From: Narthecium ossifragum
Lineage: Eukaryota; Streptophyta; Magnoliopsida; Dioscoreales; Nartheciaceae
DNA: 64,000 bases
Reading direction: 5' to 3'
Assembly: GCA_963920575.1 (NCBI GenBank)
Contig: OY986975.1
Coordinates: 18,941,897-19,005,896 of the forward strand
In this document: piece after piece, positions 20,747-40,330 of the stretch
How positions within the stretch are numbered: the first letter of the stretch is position 1
Layout: the number at the start of each line of letters is the position of its first letter
The notes under the pieces: generated by a model
Told to the model about the DNA's origin: nothing
Databases searched by the model: none
What the model saw: the letters and a program-made list of their open reading frames with translations, nothing else
Program-made: the position numbers and the translations under genes

Positions 20747-21691
20747 AAATTACACTTTATACCTCATAGTTTCATAAATTAACATTTTAATATCTTCATC
20801 TTTCAAAATCACATAAAATTATTTTATAGTTTCAAAACCTAACAATTTAGTCCAGGTCGTCAAACACCGTTAGGTTGAGTCACGGAAAACCGGTCACGTG
20901 ACACACATGTGACTGGCCAAATTACACTTTCATACTCTATAGTTTTATGGATTAGCATTCTACTACCCTCATCTTCCAAAATCACATAAAACTACTCTAT
21001 AGTTTTAAAATATGGCAATTTAATCCGTGTCGTCAAACGTCGTTAGGATGAGTCATGGAAAACCGGTCATGTGAAACACATGTGACCGGTTTTCATCCAT
21101 TCCCCGCGAGCGAAACTGCTTTAGCGGAGACCGATGACGCCCAAGGTGAAGGCGGCGATGGGGTTCCAGTGGAGCACGGCGATGCCAAAGGTGACGACAG
21201 CGGAGATGATGGCGGTGACTTGGATGGCGATGAAGCTGGTATGACGAACGTCACCATGAAATAAGGGAACGTGAGGACCGCCTTCTGCCATGCGTCCTCC
21301 ACCACCACCACCACCTTCTCCACCGTCTCATCACCTGTCACGTATGTATGAAAACCAGTCACGTGCATGTTGGGTTTTCCGTGACTCATCCTAACGGTGT
21401 TTGACGACCTAAACTAAATTACAAGGTTTTGAAACTATAAGATTGTTTTATATGATTTTGGAAGATGATGGTACTAGAATACTAATCCATGAAACTATAG
21501 GGTATTAAAGTGTAATTTGGCCGATCACATGGCACTCACGTGACCGGTTTTCTATAACTCATCCTGACAGCGTTTGACAACCCTGACTAAATTGCCAGGT
21601 TTTGAAACTATATGGTAGTTTTATGTGATTTTGAAAAAGGAGGGTAATAGAATGCTAATTCATGAAATAATAGGATATTAAAGTGTAATTT
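20747..21691. mobile_element. Long-TIR element with doubled ends and a captured fragment
   Basis: Each end carries two tandem copies of a sequence of about 185 bp. Left copies start AAATTACACTTTATACCTCA (20747) and AAATTACACTTTCATACTCT (20922) and run through ATCACATAAAA, CGTCAAACACCGTTAGG and GAAAACCGGTCACGTGA. The right side has two inverted copies ending near 21520 and at 21691. Such long inverted repeats suggest a Mutator-like element. Host flanks GAATAATTC / AACCTATTC are only a weak 9-bp match. The interior (21095-21340) holds a coding-like fragment. Confidence 0.65.
21095..21345 (-). pseudogene. Membrane-protein-like exon fragment inside the long-TIR element
   Basis: On the minus strand one frame reads GDETVEKVVVVVEDAWQKAV and LTFPYFMVTFVIP; after a frame change it continues SFIAIQVTAIISAVVTFGIA and VLHWNPIAAFTLGVIGLR, then stops. 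The second part looks like two hydrophobic helices. Composition is GC-rich with codon-like periodicity, unlike the AT-rich arms. I do not recognise the family. Confidence 0.4.
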
Positions 21692-21699
21692 AACCTATT

Positions 21700-22700
21700 C
21701 CATAAGATCCTAGAAATATAGTACTCTTTTATTTGACATAAAAGTCATCAATTTAGTTGTCATCGTGCATGAAGTCTTGCATCTCACCATCTCACCAACC
21801 CTCTGTTTTTAGACAGGTCATTTTGACTTATAAGTTATAACCCTTCTAATATGTGATTTTGTATAGCGCAGGGAACGATATGCGTCACACCTAATAATAA
21901 AGCCGGCAATTATGATACTATATAAAAAAAATTGAGTATGATGATCAAGAATGTGCCTAAGTATGAGAAAATAAGGTCGGCAATTATCGACACTCTATCA
22001 AAGAAGTAAATAGTATGACGTGTATTGTTTAAAATTATACCAAATCAGAGGTGATATAAAGTCATAATAACGCATACTTTTATCTTATATATTCTCTTAT
22101 ATAGACTTAGTGATAAGATATTATGATATCTACCTCTATGGAGATCACAAGTTTTGTCCTCGATGGTAGAAACTTATGCAGGAAATTAAGTTGATATATT
22201 TATGGCGTAAAAAAATAAACCTTAATAATTAGAGACCAATGAAACAAGGGCCATAGTAAACATTTTTAAACATTATTATATTTATATTCACCACTAAATG
22301 GCATGTTCTTGTGGGACAAGGGCCATAATAACAAGTAACAACTATTTCTTTCTTTTTTTCCAAGTTCAATCAATGTAGGCCCATCAGGGGGAGCAAATAC
22401 CGGGACAGATGCAGGCATTCAAAATTATATGTGACATGCCCGTCTATAACAGCATGCATGTCTCAAAGTTCAAATCTAATGCAAGTATACCATTCAAAAA
22501 ATGGTATTTATCTCAATACCCTCCTAAAATCTGAATTTGTAAATATACACTCCCAAAGGGATTTTTTTAATTTTTTTTTTGTGTGTATACCCATCGCTGT
22601 TCTCAAAACTAGTGTAATCAAGATTTGGTCAACATTAAGCCTGATCATTCAAATCTTGATTAAACTAGTACATAAGATTTGTATTATATATCTGTTCATC
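21700..22700. other. AT-rich intergenic DNA
   Basis: No supported gene or element termini. Confidence 0.5.
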
Positions 22701-22722
22701 CAAATCCCTGCATATAAAGGAA

Positions 22723-22751
22723 CTAGTGGTGCCCCGTACCACCTGGTAGGG
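22723..22751 (-). mobile_element. Second Helitron-like 3' terminus
   Basis: On the minus strand: a hairpin CCCTACCA-GG-TGGTACGG (one mismatched pair), then seven bases GGCACCA, then CTAG and a T. The spacing and the CCACTAG end are the same as at 15325, so both probably belong to one family. The 5' end was not found. Confidence 0.5.
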
Positions 22752-22759
22752 TAACCACC

Positions 22760-24000
22760 CAGCTACTACTCCTAACCAACCACCCATCCACTACCTCTAA
22801 CCAATCACCCAGACCACATAGGATGCCATGTAGAATATCAGGTGCCACATAGGATAAAGGAGTGATAATAGAACAATGGAATAACTGCCGTTCTATCATA
22901 TAAGGATGATATAAGAGTACATAATTATGGTCATTAGATTCTCTTTATCTTTCTCCTCTATTAGCTGTCTCTGTCTGCCATGTGATAAGAATAATAACAA
23001 CATTAAACAAGACAACAATGTCAGAAGAAATTAGCCAATATCAGCAAGAACATACATGCAACACAAACAATGCCAAAATCTTTTGATCAACACCATGGTA
23101 ACCATTGTCATCATCTAAGAAACACAGATCAACACGCATCAATGGAAGGAAAAAAAACTTAGTTGTTGTCCATTTTTTGTTGCAGGATGTCATCTGTATA
23201 CAATTACTTATTTGCTACACATAAGCAACCCCTTTGATAGCTTCTAAGAAAAAAAACTTCAGATGGATTTGATATACACTCAAATGGCAGCATTTAATTC
23301 CAGTGATTACAAGCACAATATAGTATGAGCTAACTATATCTTGGCAATGCAAAATATAACGGATATGATAAAATCAACAACATCCAGCGGCGAGACTTTT
23401 AGATGTTACCCAGAATAGGGTTGCAAGCAATTCTTTTCACTCACATTGAAAAGCATACAACAACATAATTACCATGTAATACAGTTAATAGGATATCCTT
23501 GTATGCCATCTGAACATTCATTAAAAAAACTGCAGCATTTGCTTATGAAAGACTGCGACTGTAAACGATTTCGCAGTTCTGAAGACGATTCATAAGAATT
23601 AACTAAGCCAAGCAAAGCCTGGTCAAAATTTCACATGGTGATAGCCATCATTGACAAAGATTCTCTATTTCTCTCAAGTATTGATGTTTTAGGTGTTCCA
23701 TTAACGTCAGGTAAAACGGCTTCGAAAATCTCCTAAAGGACTCCTAGTTGAACTCCCTCATTGATGTCATGGACGTGAAGAAACATGATAATATTGTTAA
23801 TTATCAAGGAAAAAAATACAAATAATACAACTACTGTTATGAACATCCTTATATATATACATGAAACGGAAGTAATATTTTCATCAATTGCAAACATAGC
23901 TGATTGGCGATGACCTCGACATCCTAACATCGCATGTCATAGTAGAAAGTGATGACTCGACTTTAGCAGCAAAGTAAGATGGCCAAAATGAGCTCTTAAG
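22760..24000. other. AT-rich flank, probably including the ATG10 3' UTR
   Basis: No coding sequence supported. The part next to 24019 is expected to hold the ATG10 3' UTR and polyadenylation site. Confidence 0.4.
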
Positions 24001-24018
24001 TTCAAGACATAATATGGG

Positions 24019-25898
24019 CTATCTACTAGACAGATCACATTGCAAACTCTCAGAAATAGACTTAGATTGCAGCTCAAGGGGGACTTTCAGCCCAACTGCC
24101 TGTCCAACAACTGATAGCCAAGAGAGCAAATAGTGCAGGATATCAGGGTTCTTCATGATCGTGCCATGAAATAGTAGCTTCATCCAGTCACTTGTTCCAC
24201 ATGGGTGCAACATGAACCATGGTCGATGCAAGATGGGATGTTCCTGCTAGCATTAGAATGTAATTAGTTTCTTTTGAGCAGAATAACTAGAAGTATGATG
24301 CACCCATTTCTTGGAAACTAAGAGAGTGAAAAGGTTGTGCCAGCAAGAAGAAAAGCCACAGAATTTAGAACATGTGTCACCCACAGCTATGAATCGTGCA
24401 TCCATAGAGTCATCAATATTCACTATCCAACATAATCTGCAAGCTGAGGTTTAAAACTATATACAGGCATTTTGCGTGCTTATGCATTAATCATTAACTT
24501 CCACACCTGCAACTGACCAGTTTATCTCATAGACAAAGAACAAAAATTAAGCACCTCTCACATACTTTAGATCATCCTAAAGATTCCATGACACTTCATT
24601 GATTTTACTAAAACAATTCTAAATTCAAAGCATACAGATAAGCAAACATAGTAGACACTTATCCCATACACACACATAAAAAACTGGAAAACTACAGAAT
24701 GCAACTCTAAATTAAAAAAGAAAGGTCTGAAAACTACATTTACCTCCTGTGTCATATATGTCCATCTTGACTCCCTTAGTATACTAAGAGAATAACACGG
24801 AAGGTCTTTCTCAATCTCATCCATTTTCAAGGATTGGCCATCTACAAAATCAATCAGCTATTAATTTCAGTTCACTAAAACATGCATCACTTCCAGAAGG
24901 AAATTATCTGAGAGACATACCAGATCGGTATCCACGAAAGTACAGTACAGGGACTTTATAGGAGAAGTTGTATACTATGTGGAAATCATAAATATGTCTT
25001 GCATCATCATAGCTCTCGACCTAGCAAACAAAGTGCACAACCTGACTGTCAAATGTCGGGCAAACTTCAGTTAATAGAGCATGATGCAAAAAACAAAAAG
25101 ATAGGAATCACGAATAAGAGCTACAAAATCTTGCTTCCTGGGTTTCTATTAAGAAGCAATTTCTGCACATTTACGATGAGAGATTGAGCTTTAAGATAGA
25201 GAAACATAGAACAAGAAAACAAAATAGAATGAAAACGATTAAAAAAGCTAAAACAAAAATGGTCTACAATTCAGAGATGCCTACAGTCATATACAGATAT
25301 AAAAATGAAAAGTTCAACTTCTCAATGAAAATCATAAGGAAACTATAAATGGTGGATACAACGAACTAACGTAATCTCAATAAGAGTGCATACCAAAGTT
25401 GCAATATCCACTGGTTCCTCCTCAAAGATGATGGCTTCGTCTGTATGATCCTGCAGAAGAAAGCTATCTTGGTAAGTCAGTCATCAGCCACAAAATACAG
25501 TGAATCATCAGCATTTCCTTGTTGATCAGCAACAAATTACTTCCATGGTATGATTTTCGAATGCTTAACCTACGCTGGAGTTTTGGTGGCAAACCTCATT
25601 CCAAATATGGTGATAAATCCCCTCGAGAGACAAATACCCCTCATCCTGAGCATAGAAACTAGCAGTCTAAGCGAGTCTAAGTGACGCAAGCAATAAGAAT
25701 TTTTGGAAACACAGCATGCAAGTAACAAGAAGCATCACAGACATTACATGAAGCACCAAGTGTTATTGGCCTGAAAGGTATCCATGTCCACTGGGGCATC
25801 ATAGGGGTAATCTGTTTCCATCTTTCAGCAAGTTCTTTGGCACTGACGTAGAAATCATCTGACGATAAAGTCCCATCCCAAACGATACCACCTTCCAT
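24019..25898 (-). CDS. ATG10: ATG10, E2-like enzyme for ATG12-ATG5 conjugation
   Basis: Six coding exons on the minus strand: 25743-25898, 25595-25645, 25394-25450, 24921-25020, 24744-24841 and 24019-24243, each with GT/AG borders and matching phase, giving about 228 residues, close to the usual plant length of about 225. The start gives MEGGIVWDGTLSSDDFYVSA. Conserved parts follow in order: PQWTWIPF, EGYLSLEGIYHH, HIVYNFSYKVPVLYFRGYRS, ESRWTYMTQEEHPILHRPWF, the catalytic MLHPCGTSDWMKLL (Cys of the HPC motif) and LLSWLSVVGQAVGLKVPLEL. ATG10 receives ATG12 from ATG7 and passes it to ATG5 in the cytosol during autophagosome formation. The first donor used here (AAT before GTCTGT) was chosen because it keeps the frame; a nearby GTAATG donor would create a stop. 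A leader exon seems to end at about 26553. Confidence 0.93.
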
Positions 25899-26553
25899 GG
25901 GATGCTTGATTTCTACAAACTTCACAACAAAGTGCACCCACTGTTATCATTTATAGAAATTCCCCTAACCATACTAAGTCTTACACATCCACAAAGCACA
26001 ATTTTTGGCCAACTAAAATTCCCGTAACCAGTGACATAAATTTTATGAAGTTGCAAAGAGATTCACCAGGAACACCTAACAGGCCATCAAATTCACTACA
26101 ACATAAGTACACAATCATCGTTCGGGCAATAAGGATATCTGAATACAGCATAGATTCAGCAAATTCAAGCTAAAGTTTAGGAGGAAATAAAAAAACTGTA
26201 AGAACCCAACTGTTTACCATCTCCAATGCTTGATTTCTACAAACTTCATACCGAAATAGTTCATCAGATATCGACTCACTAAAAATTACCCAACCAGTCA
26301 AATAAATCTTAACAAGTTGCAAAGTGATTCTTCAGGAACACCAAAATAGTTCATCAAATTCACTATAACAAACGTACACAATCATCAAATTGGGCAACAA
26401 GGACCTCTAAAAACAGCATCCTTTCAGCCAGAAATCCAAGCTAAAAATTAGAAGGAAATCAAAACTATATACCATGAAGATATTATTAACCATAGAAAAG
26501 AAAAAAGATTGCTGATACAAAGGCAAGAGGGAAGGTGGTGGTCGATGGTTTAC
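25899..26553 (-). other. ATG10 5' leader intron with an internal tandem duplication
   Basis: The leader exon likely ends at AATCAG before GTAAAC (26552). The coding exon acceptor is TTTGTAG before AAATCAAGCATCCCATGG. About 325 bp upstream (26228-26248) the same acceptor and exon start recur (TTTGTAG, AAATCAAGCATTGGAGATG) followed by a GTAAAC donor, and the downstream intron sequence is duplicated as well (26046-26190 against 26314-26460). This tandem duplication may create an optional extra leader exon of about 20 bp. Confidence 0.6.
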
Positions 26554-26745
26554 CTGATTAAAGCCAAGTGATCAAATAGTTTGGATTCGAGAGGAGAACT
26601 GAGATCAAATAGTTTTCGCTTTCCCAACTTAAAAAAAAGATCGAGGTCTTTGGGGATGCGAACGGAGTTGTTAACGGGTCGGATTCATCGGGATCCAAAT
26701 CCGATTAGGGGGAGAGCTTCAAAGCGAGGAGGGAGAGGGCGAGAG

Positions 26746-26776
<31 letters not shown>
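26554..26776. promoter_or_regulatory. Bidirectional promoter / leader segment between ATG10 and PARG
   Basis: Only about 220 bp separate the ATG10 leader-exon donor from the PARG start codon, and the genes are divergent, so their promoters and leaders must overlap or adjoin. A (GA)n tract at 26747-26776 directly precedes the PARG ATG and would lie in its leader. No clear TATA box; such GA/CT tracts are typical of TATA-less plant promoters. Confidence 0.55.
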
Positions 26777-34343
<7,567 letters not shown>

Positions 34344-35560
34344 TCGGAATTCATGCAAGCAGTTTAAGTTTCCTCTTAATAGAACCCCTCTCTCAAGAGC
34401 CCCATAAACTTTCCTCTTAATAGAGAGGTCCCTTTTTAAGCTATTGTGGGCCTTATCTTATCACTCATATCACCCTCTTTGCATGTAGAATGGCACCGAC
34501 TCCACTGCTATTGCAAGATCTTTCCATCGCAATACAAAACTCACCCGTTAACCTCGGGTTAACAAAGAGGATCTCTGGAGGGTACATCTCCAGGCAGATC
34601 ATAGTTACAAAACTACAAAGCCAAAACGCGAGCACACCTCGCCACCCAATCTGCCCCATAGTTACATTCCCTAGGTATATATACAGCTTTAACATCAGTA
34701 AACTTTCCCATCCATGCCCAGAGTTCTTGAAGAACACCAACTACCTCTGCTGGTTTTGATTTGAAACAGCTAGTGAAACAATTGAAGAAACTGGATGATG
34801 GAACTTATGCCCAGTGGCAGCGTTATGGTGATAAAGGTTCAGCAATATTGCTCAGATGAATCGCCTGAGTCGCATCAGGCAAAGAGCTCTTATTTTAGCA
34901 AGTTTATGAAATGGAAGAGAAACACCAGTGCATGTACGTAACTACAAGAGGCGTTTGTTGGAGCCGTTTTGTTGAAAACGGAGGCCAATATGCTACTCCG
35001 AAGACTACTTTTATATCTGGAATCATAAGTTACTGCTCGTAGCAAGAACCTCTAATCAGGCCAGCAGTGCAGCAGCGACACCCCTCTCAATCAGCAAACA
35101 TCTGAACTGAGCCAATCTTGGTGTTACTTGCCTTGGGGTTTCCGGCGAGTCTCTCAAAGGCTTTCCAGGGCGCTCTTTAGTCGCAAAAGTATGTGAACAA
35201 GGTGAGTTACATGATGAGGAATTTTAGCAAAATATGAGTCACATTGGTGATCAATTGACAGACCATAAGCATTTCTATCATTTCTTTTTCCTCCTATAGT
35301 TAGCAATAGAAATAACGCGGCACGGTCTTGGGGCACAATTTGCTGCCAAACTTGTTGATTGTCTCCTTTCTGCTTAAGTTGTTTGACTTGATCTTTTACC
35401 CACTTAGTCTAATGACAGGTATAATGCTGCTAGGTATTGTACATGTCTATCTTCTCTGTAACATATAGCTAGTTTGCCCTCTTTGTGTTCAGTTTAAGCT
35501 GTTATCGGAGTGTGGGCGATAGTTGGTTTGCTTAATCTGAAATGCAAAATTTAATATTTA
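34344..35560 (+). repeat. PARG 3' flank, copy A of a segmental duplication
   Basis: From about 34767 to 35300 the sequence (AGCTAGTGAAACAATTGAAG, GCCAATCTTGGTGTTACTTG, AAAAGTATGTGAACAAGGTG) is repeated with small changes at 48878-49420. Exon-like text is visible (ETYAQWQRYGDKGSA-like) but I do not recognise a gene. The stretch 34370-34745 is unique to copy A. Confidence 0.65.
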
Positions 35561-35635
35561 GTAAAACATTTTACACCTTGCGACCCTTCCTCATTTTCAA
35601 AATTCAAGGAACTTCATGCCTACACTCCAATGCCA

Positions 35636-35850
35636 TACAGGTTTTGTGCTCTGTGGATATTGTATTGTGACAAAGGATGGTTTACCTACTAAGTATAAGG
35701 CTGAAGTACAGGCTATTGGGCATGAATGTGATTTAGCTCTTCTCATGGTGGAAAGCGAAGAATTTTGGGAGCGATGCATTTTCTGGAGCTTGTTGACATT
35801 GCTTTCTCACAGGGAAGCAGTTGTTGTTGTTGGCTACCCTTTAAGGTGTC
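35636..35850 (+). pseudogene. Deg/HtrA protease fragment
   Basis: The frame reads VTKDGLPTKYKAEVQAIGHE, CDLALLMVESEEFWE, and after indels AVVVVGYPL. This corresponds to the part of plant Deg (protease Do-like) trypsin-fold domains that contains the catalytic Asp in the ECDLALL motif, ahead of the VVGYP strand. Two frameshifts (after EEFWE and within the next 60 bp) separate the blocks, and the catalytic Ser and PDZ regions are absent. Confidence 0.7.
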
Positions 35851-35859
35851 TAGTCTGAC

Positions 35860-36200
35860 TTGATTTGATGATACAATAGCTATTGAGTGTAAACCCGTTT
35901 CGTATAGATTGGATTGCACAGGATTCTGATTTGAAAGAAGTCCGTAACCACAAATTTCCACATATGGGCTTGTTGTTTTGACATTCGAGTTGGAATTCCA
36001 ATAAGTAATTAATTTTGTGTTAAACAGTGCATATCGTGATGAACCATGTAGGGATTTTGTTAGGAAAGGGGTAGTACTATAAGAGTTACATTACTATACA
36101 TCAGTAGAAGCAAGGAACTTGTGGGCCTCTCCTCAGCGGGATCCTCTCCAAGCTGGATATGACAATTGTCGCAGGATCCCAGCTCGCTCCTTGAATTCGA
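35860..36200. other. Unannotated spacer before the repeat array
   Basis: No gene or repeat end identified. Confidence 0.4.
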
Positions 36201-37911
36201 TTTTTTTTCACAAAACATAAATCAATTATTTCAATAAAAATTCATAATAAAATCCTAGATTCAATTTCTTAATTTTTTTAAGCACATGGAACAATATACT
36301 TGTTGACAACATGAATATTGTCATAAATATTTTAATATCATTTAATAATAAAATCCTAAATTCGATTTCTTAATTTTTTTCAAGCACATTAAACAACATG
36401 TTTGTTGACGGCATGAATATTGTCATAAAAACAAGTACAAAACATATGCGATTACTGAACTATGGTTAGGGCCAAGGGATAATTTTCTACTTTGACAAAT
36501 TATAATTAGACGGAGCAAAGTATTAAACACGGAGAATCCACTATAATAACAAAGTCGAGTTAGGATTCAAAAAATTAAGAAAGTAAATAAAAATCGCATA
36601 AGAAATAAGAAATGATTAGCCGCATCTTTAGAGTGAGCTTGTCATTGAGCATTTGAATGTCTTTATTGTGCCAAATGTCCGGTCTTAGACTATATTAATA
36701 ATAAACTCGTTCTCACCCACTGGTTTAAGCTTTTGAGTTGAGTGGTTAAAATTCTTTCATGATATCACAGTGAGTTTATTATTTATATAATCTAGCACTC
36801 AATCCTAGTTTTGATTTCTTAATTTTTTTTTCAAGCACATGGAACAACATGGTTGTTGACACCATGAATACAGTCATAAAAGACTGACGATATTAAGTTC
36901 AAAAGATATACACTGTGGCTAGGGCCAAGGAATAATTTTCAACTTGACAAATTATAGTTAGACAAAAGCAAAGTATCCAACACAGGAAAATCCACCGCGA
37001 CAACAAAGTCGAGTTAGGATGCAAAATATTAAAAAAAAAAATAAAAAATAGCAAAAGAAATGATTACATGCATCTTTGGAGTGACCTTGCCGTTGAACAT
37101 ATCAATGTCTTTATTGTGCCAAATGTTCAGTCTTAGACTATGTTAATAATAAACCAGTCCTCACTTAACGATTTAAGCTTTTGGGTTGAGTGATTAAATT
37201 TTTTTATGGTATCAGAGCGAGTTTATTATTAATATAGTTAGACAGAAGCAAAGTATCCAATATAGGAAAATCCAACACGACAACAAAGTCGAGTTAGGAT
37301 GCAAAAAATTAAGAAAGTAAGCAAAAATGGCAAAAGAAATGATTACACACATCTTTGGAGTGAGCTTGTGATTGAACATTTCAATGTCTTTACCGTGCCA
37401 AATGTTCAGTCTTAGACTATATTAATAATAAACTCGCCCCCACTCAACGATTTAAGCTTTTGGGTTGAGTGGTTAAATTTCTTTTTTGGTATTAGAGCGA
37501 GTTTATTATTAATATAATCGAACACTCAATCTAGATTTGATTTCTTAATTTTTTTTTTTCAAACACATAGAACAACATGTTTGTTGACAATATGAATATT
37601 GTCATAAAGACCCACGATATTAAGTACAAAATATATGCGATTATCCAACTGTGGCTAAGTTCAAGCAACAATTTTCTAATTTGATAAATTGTAGTTAGAC
37701 AGAAGCAAATATCAAACACTGGAAAATCCACTTCGATAACAAAGTCGAGTTAGGATGTAAAAAATCAAGAAAGTAAGCAAAAATGACAAAAGAAATGATT
37801 GCATGCATCTTTGGAGTAAGCTTGTCATTGAACATTTCAATGTCTTTATTGTGCCAAGTGTTCAGTCTTAGGCTATATTAATAATAAACTCACCATCACT
37901 CAAGAAAGTCG

Positions 37912-37953
37912 GTAAGGAAGTTTGCTCCGGTACCCACGACATCCATTCTGTAA
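37912..37953 (+). other. Stray piece of PARG exon 8 inside the array
   Basis: TAAGGAAGTTTGCTCCGG then TACCCACGACATCC matches the end of PARG exon 8 at 32343-32379 with only a few mismatches, including the start of the intron (CTGTAA against CAGTAAG). It lies at a break in the array. Confidence 0.7.
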
Positions 37954-38139
37954 CATTTCAATGTCTTTATTGTGCCAAGTGTCAGTCTTAGATTATATTA
38001 ATAATAAACTCGCCCTCACTCAACGATTTAAGCTGTGGGGTTGAGTGGTTAAAGTTCTTTTATGGTATCAGAGCGAGTTTATTATTAATATAATCGAACA
38101 CTCAATCTAGATTCGATTTCTTAATTTTTTTTAAGCACA

Positions 38140-38975
38140 TGGAACAACATGCTCGTTGACAGTATGAATATTAATCGAACACTCAATACATCCATATTTG
38201 TTTTCCAATTCCAGATTGAGAGTCTAGAAATTCAAACTACACAATTCGTGGCACCTTGCAAGGTGAAGGGCAGTGGAACAAATACGTTGACACCAGTAGA
38301 CAAACTCCAAACAAAAACAAAAACAAAAACAAACCGCTCCTTTATCTGATAAAATGATGGTCACTGGTCTCTCTAGCCAGTTCGGGATACTCACAAGAGA
38401 CAGAAAAGTGAGCACTGGTGAGGAAATACGCGACACAGGGTTTGAATATAGGATCCTGCTCTGATACCATGAAAGAACTCTAACCACTCAACCCAAAAAA
38501 CTTAAACCTTTAGGTGAGGGCGAGTCAATATAAATATAGTCTAAAAGCGGCGTCGTTGGCATTTTCAGCATCTTCGTTTGAGAGATATGTGGCTCCATGA
38601 TTTAGAAGCTCCATGATTTAGAAGCTCGAGTACTCCAAGGGGTTTTAGGTTATGTGGTCGAGAGGTTTTAAGCACCAACGGGTCTGACAATTAATGGACC
38701 CAGATTCACACCAGATCCTAAACTTTGGCAACAATAATGTGATTTAACGGGTCCAAAATTAGACCCGAAATCTATATATGGGTGCAAGGGACCCGTTTTA
38801 TCTTTTGAATGCACCACTTACAAGATGAATAGCATCGGCACATGGAGGATTTGAGTTTTATGCTTTATAATTTCTAGCTTACTATGGTCTAAGCTGTAAA
38901 TTGGATATTTTTATGTTTAAAAGCTTTTACTTTTTGAAAGAATCTTATCATTTATTGATATACTATATGATTCAA
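38140..38975. repeat. Segment duplicated at 43180-43414 + 47183-47690
   Basis: The order ACAAACTCCAAACAAAAACA, GGTCTCTCTAGCCAGTTCGG, ACTCACAAGAGACA, GGAAATACGCGACACAGGGT, GATTTAACGGGTCCAAAATT is shared. Here no hAT element is present, so this copy shows the unoccupied site. Confidence 0.8.
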
Positions 38976-40330
38976 AGACAAAAAGATCAAGAAATAAATA
39001 CTTGGACATCACCTATTCAAAAGCTACTAGAGTGCAAGAACTTACTCAATTGATTTTCCTAGAACAAATGAGAACAGATTAAGCTCAAGGACAAAAATTA
39101 AAAAAAACTAATGCTGAAAATTTTGATGTTCTCAGATTGGATAGCAGGTTTGAAACTGCAAAGTTCAAATGAATAGATGAAGGGTCTGCAGCAGAAATGC
39201 AAGAGAGAAAAAAAAGGAATTTAAAACTAATAAGCATGTGTTATTTTTTACATAGCATATGTGTGCTTCTCTTTGGAAAAACACGACCACATGTTCATTT
39301 GGATTAAGGTTGTAATAGGTCAATTTCGAATGCTTTTTAATGGTTTTAGATATACGAAAAAAATAAAGATATGAATAAAAGTCGCACTTACACCGTATGT
39401 CCCGACATTGATGATGTTAAATTATATTAATAATAAAATCACCCTCACTTGAACTTTGGCTTAAGCTTTTGGGTTAAGTGGTTTAGAGTTTGTTTTATGG
39501 TATCAGAGTGGAGGTCCTGTGTTCAAACACCGTATCACAGACTATATTAATAATAAACTCGCACTCAATATTAGACTATATTAATAGGTTACTCGTCCTC
39601 ACCCAACGGCTTAAGATTTTGGGTTAAGTGGTTGGAGTTATTTCATGGTATCAGAGCGAGTTTATTATTAATATAGTCTAACATCCGCATTCTTCTTCCA
39701 GGTCCAGATTGAAAGTACAGAAATACCAATCGAGATTACACAGGTCCACCATTCAAATGAGACAATTCGTAAACAAAAGCTTAAACCTCAATTGTCCAGT
39801 GAAGTTGGGTACTTATCCAATCTAAAATCAATGATGGTTGTTACCCTTAATTAGAAAGGACAATCTAAGAGCTGTAATCAAAATATCTTTCTTTTCTTTA
39901 ATGCATAGCATCTCCTAGTTTAGATTCCTACCTAACAACATCTTTTCAGATTTAGCTTTAATACGAGTACAAGCATCTTAATCGCTAGATCGAAGTAAAC
40001 CTTTTGGGCGATAAATATACAGTTGAAAACTGATATGCTATATGATTCAAAGACATAAAAAGATCAAGAAATGAAAACTTGAACATCACATATTCAAAAG
40101 CTACTAGAGTGCAAGAACTTATTCAATTGATTTTCCTAGAACAAATGAGAACAGATTAAGCTCAAAGGCAAAAATTGCAAGAACTAATGCTGAAAATTTT
40201 GATGGCCCGGATTGGATAGCATGTATGAAACTGAAAAGTTCAAATGAATAGATGAAGGGTCCTCAACAGAAATCCAAGAGAAAAAAAGAAATTTAAAACG
40301 AATAAGGATGTGTTATTTTTTGAATAAAAG
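38955..40330. repeat. Tandem duplication, period about 1.08 kb
   Basis: The block TATATGATTCAAAGACA ... AAGAAATAAATACTTGGACATC ... GAACAAATGAGAACAGATTA at about 38955-39250 is repeated at about 40035-40320; the GTCGCACTTACACCGTATGT block after it is repeated too (39383 and 40329). Confidence 0.75.

Noticed and set aside
39489..39535. Possible tRNA or SINE promoter: GGTATCAGAG...GTGTTCAAACACC resembles A and B boxes
   Set aside because: No cloverleaf with paired acceptor stem could be drawn; the GGTATCAGAGC motif fits a primer-binding site better.
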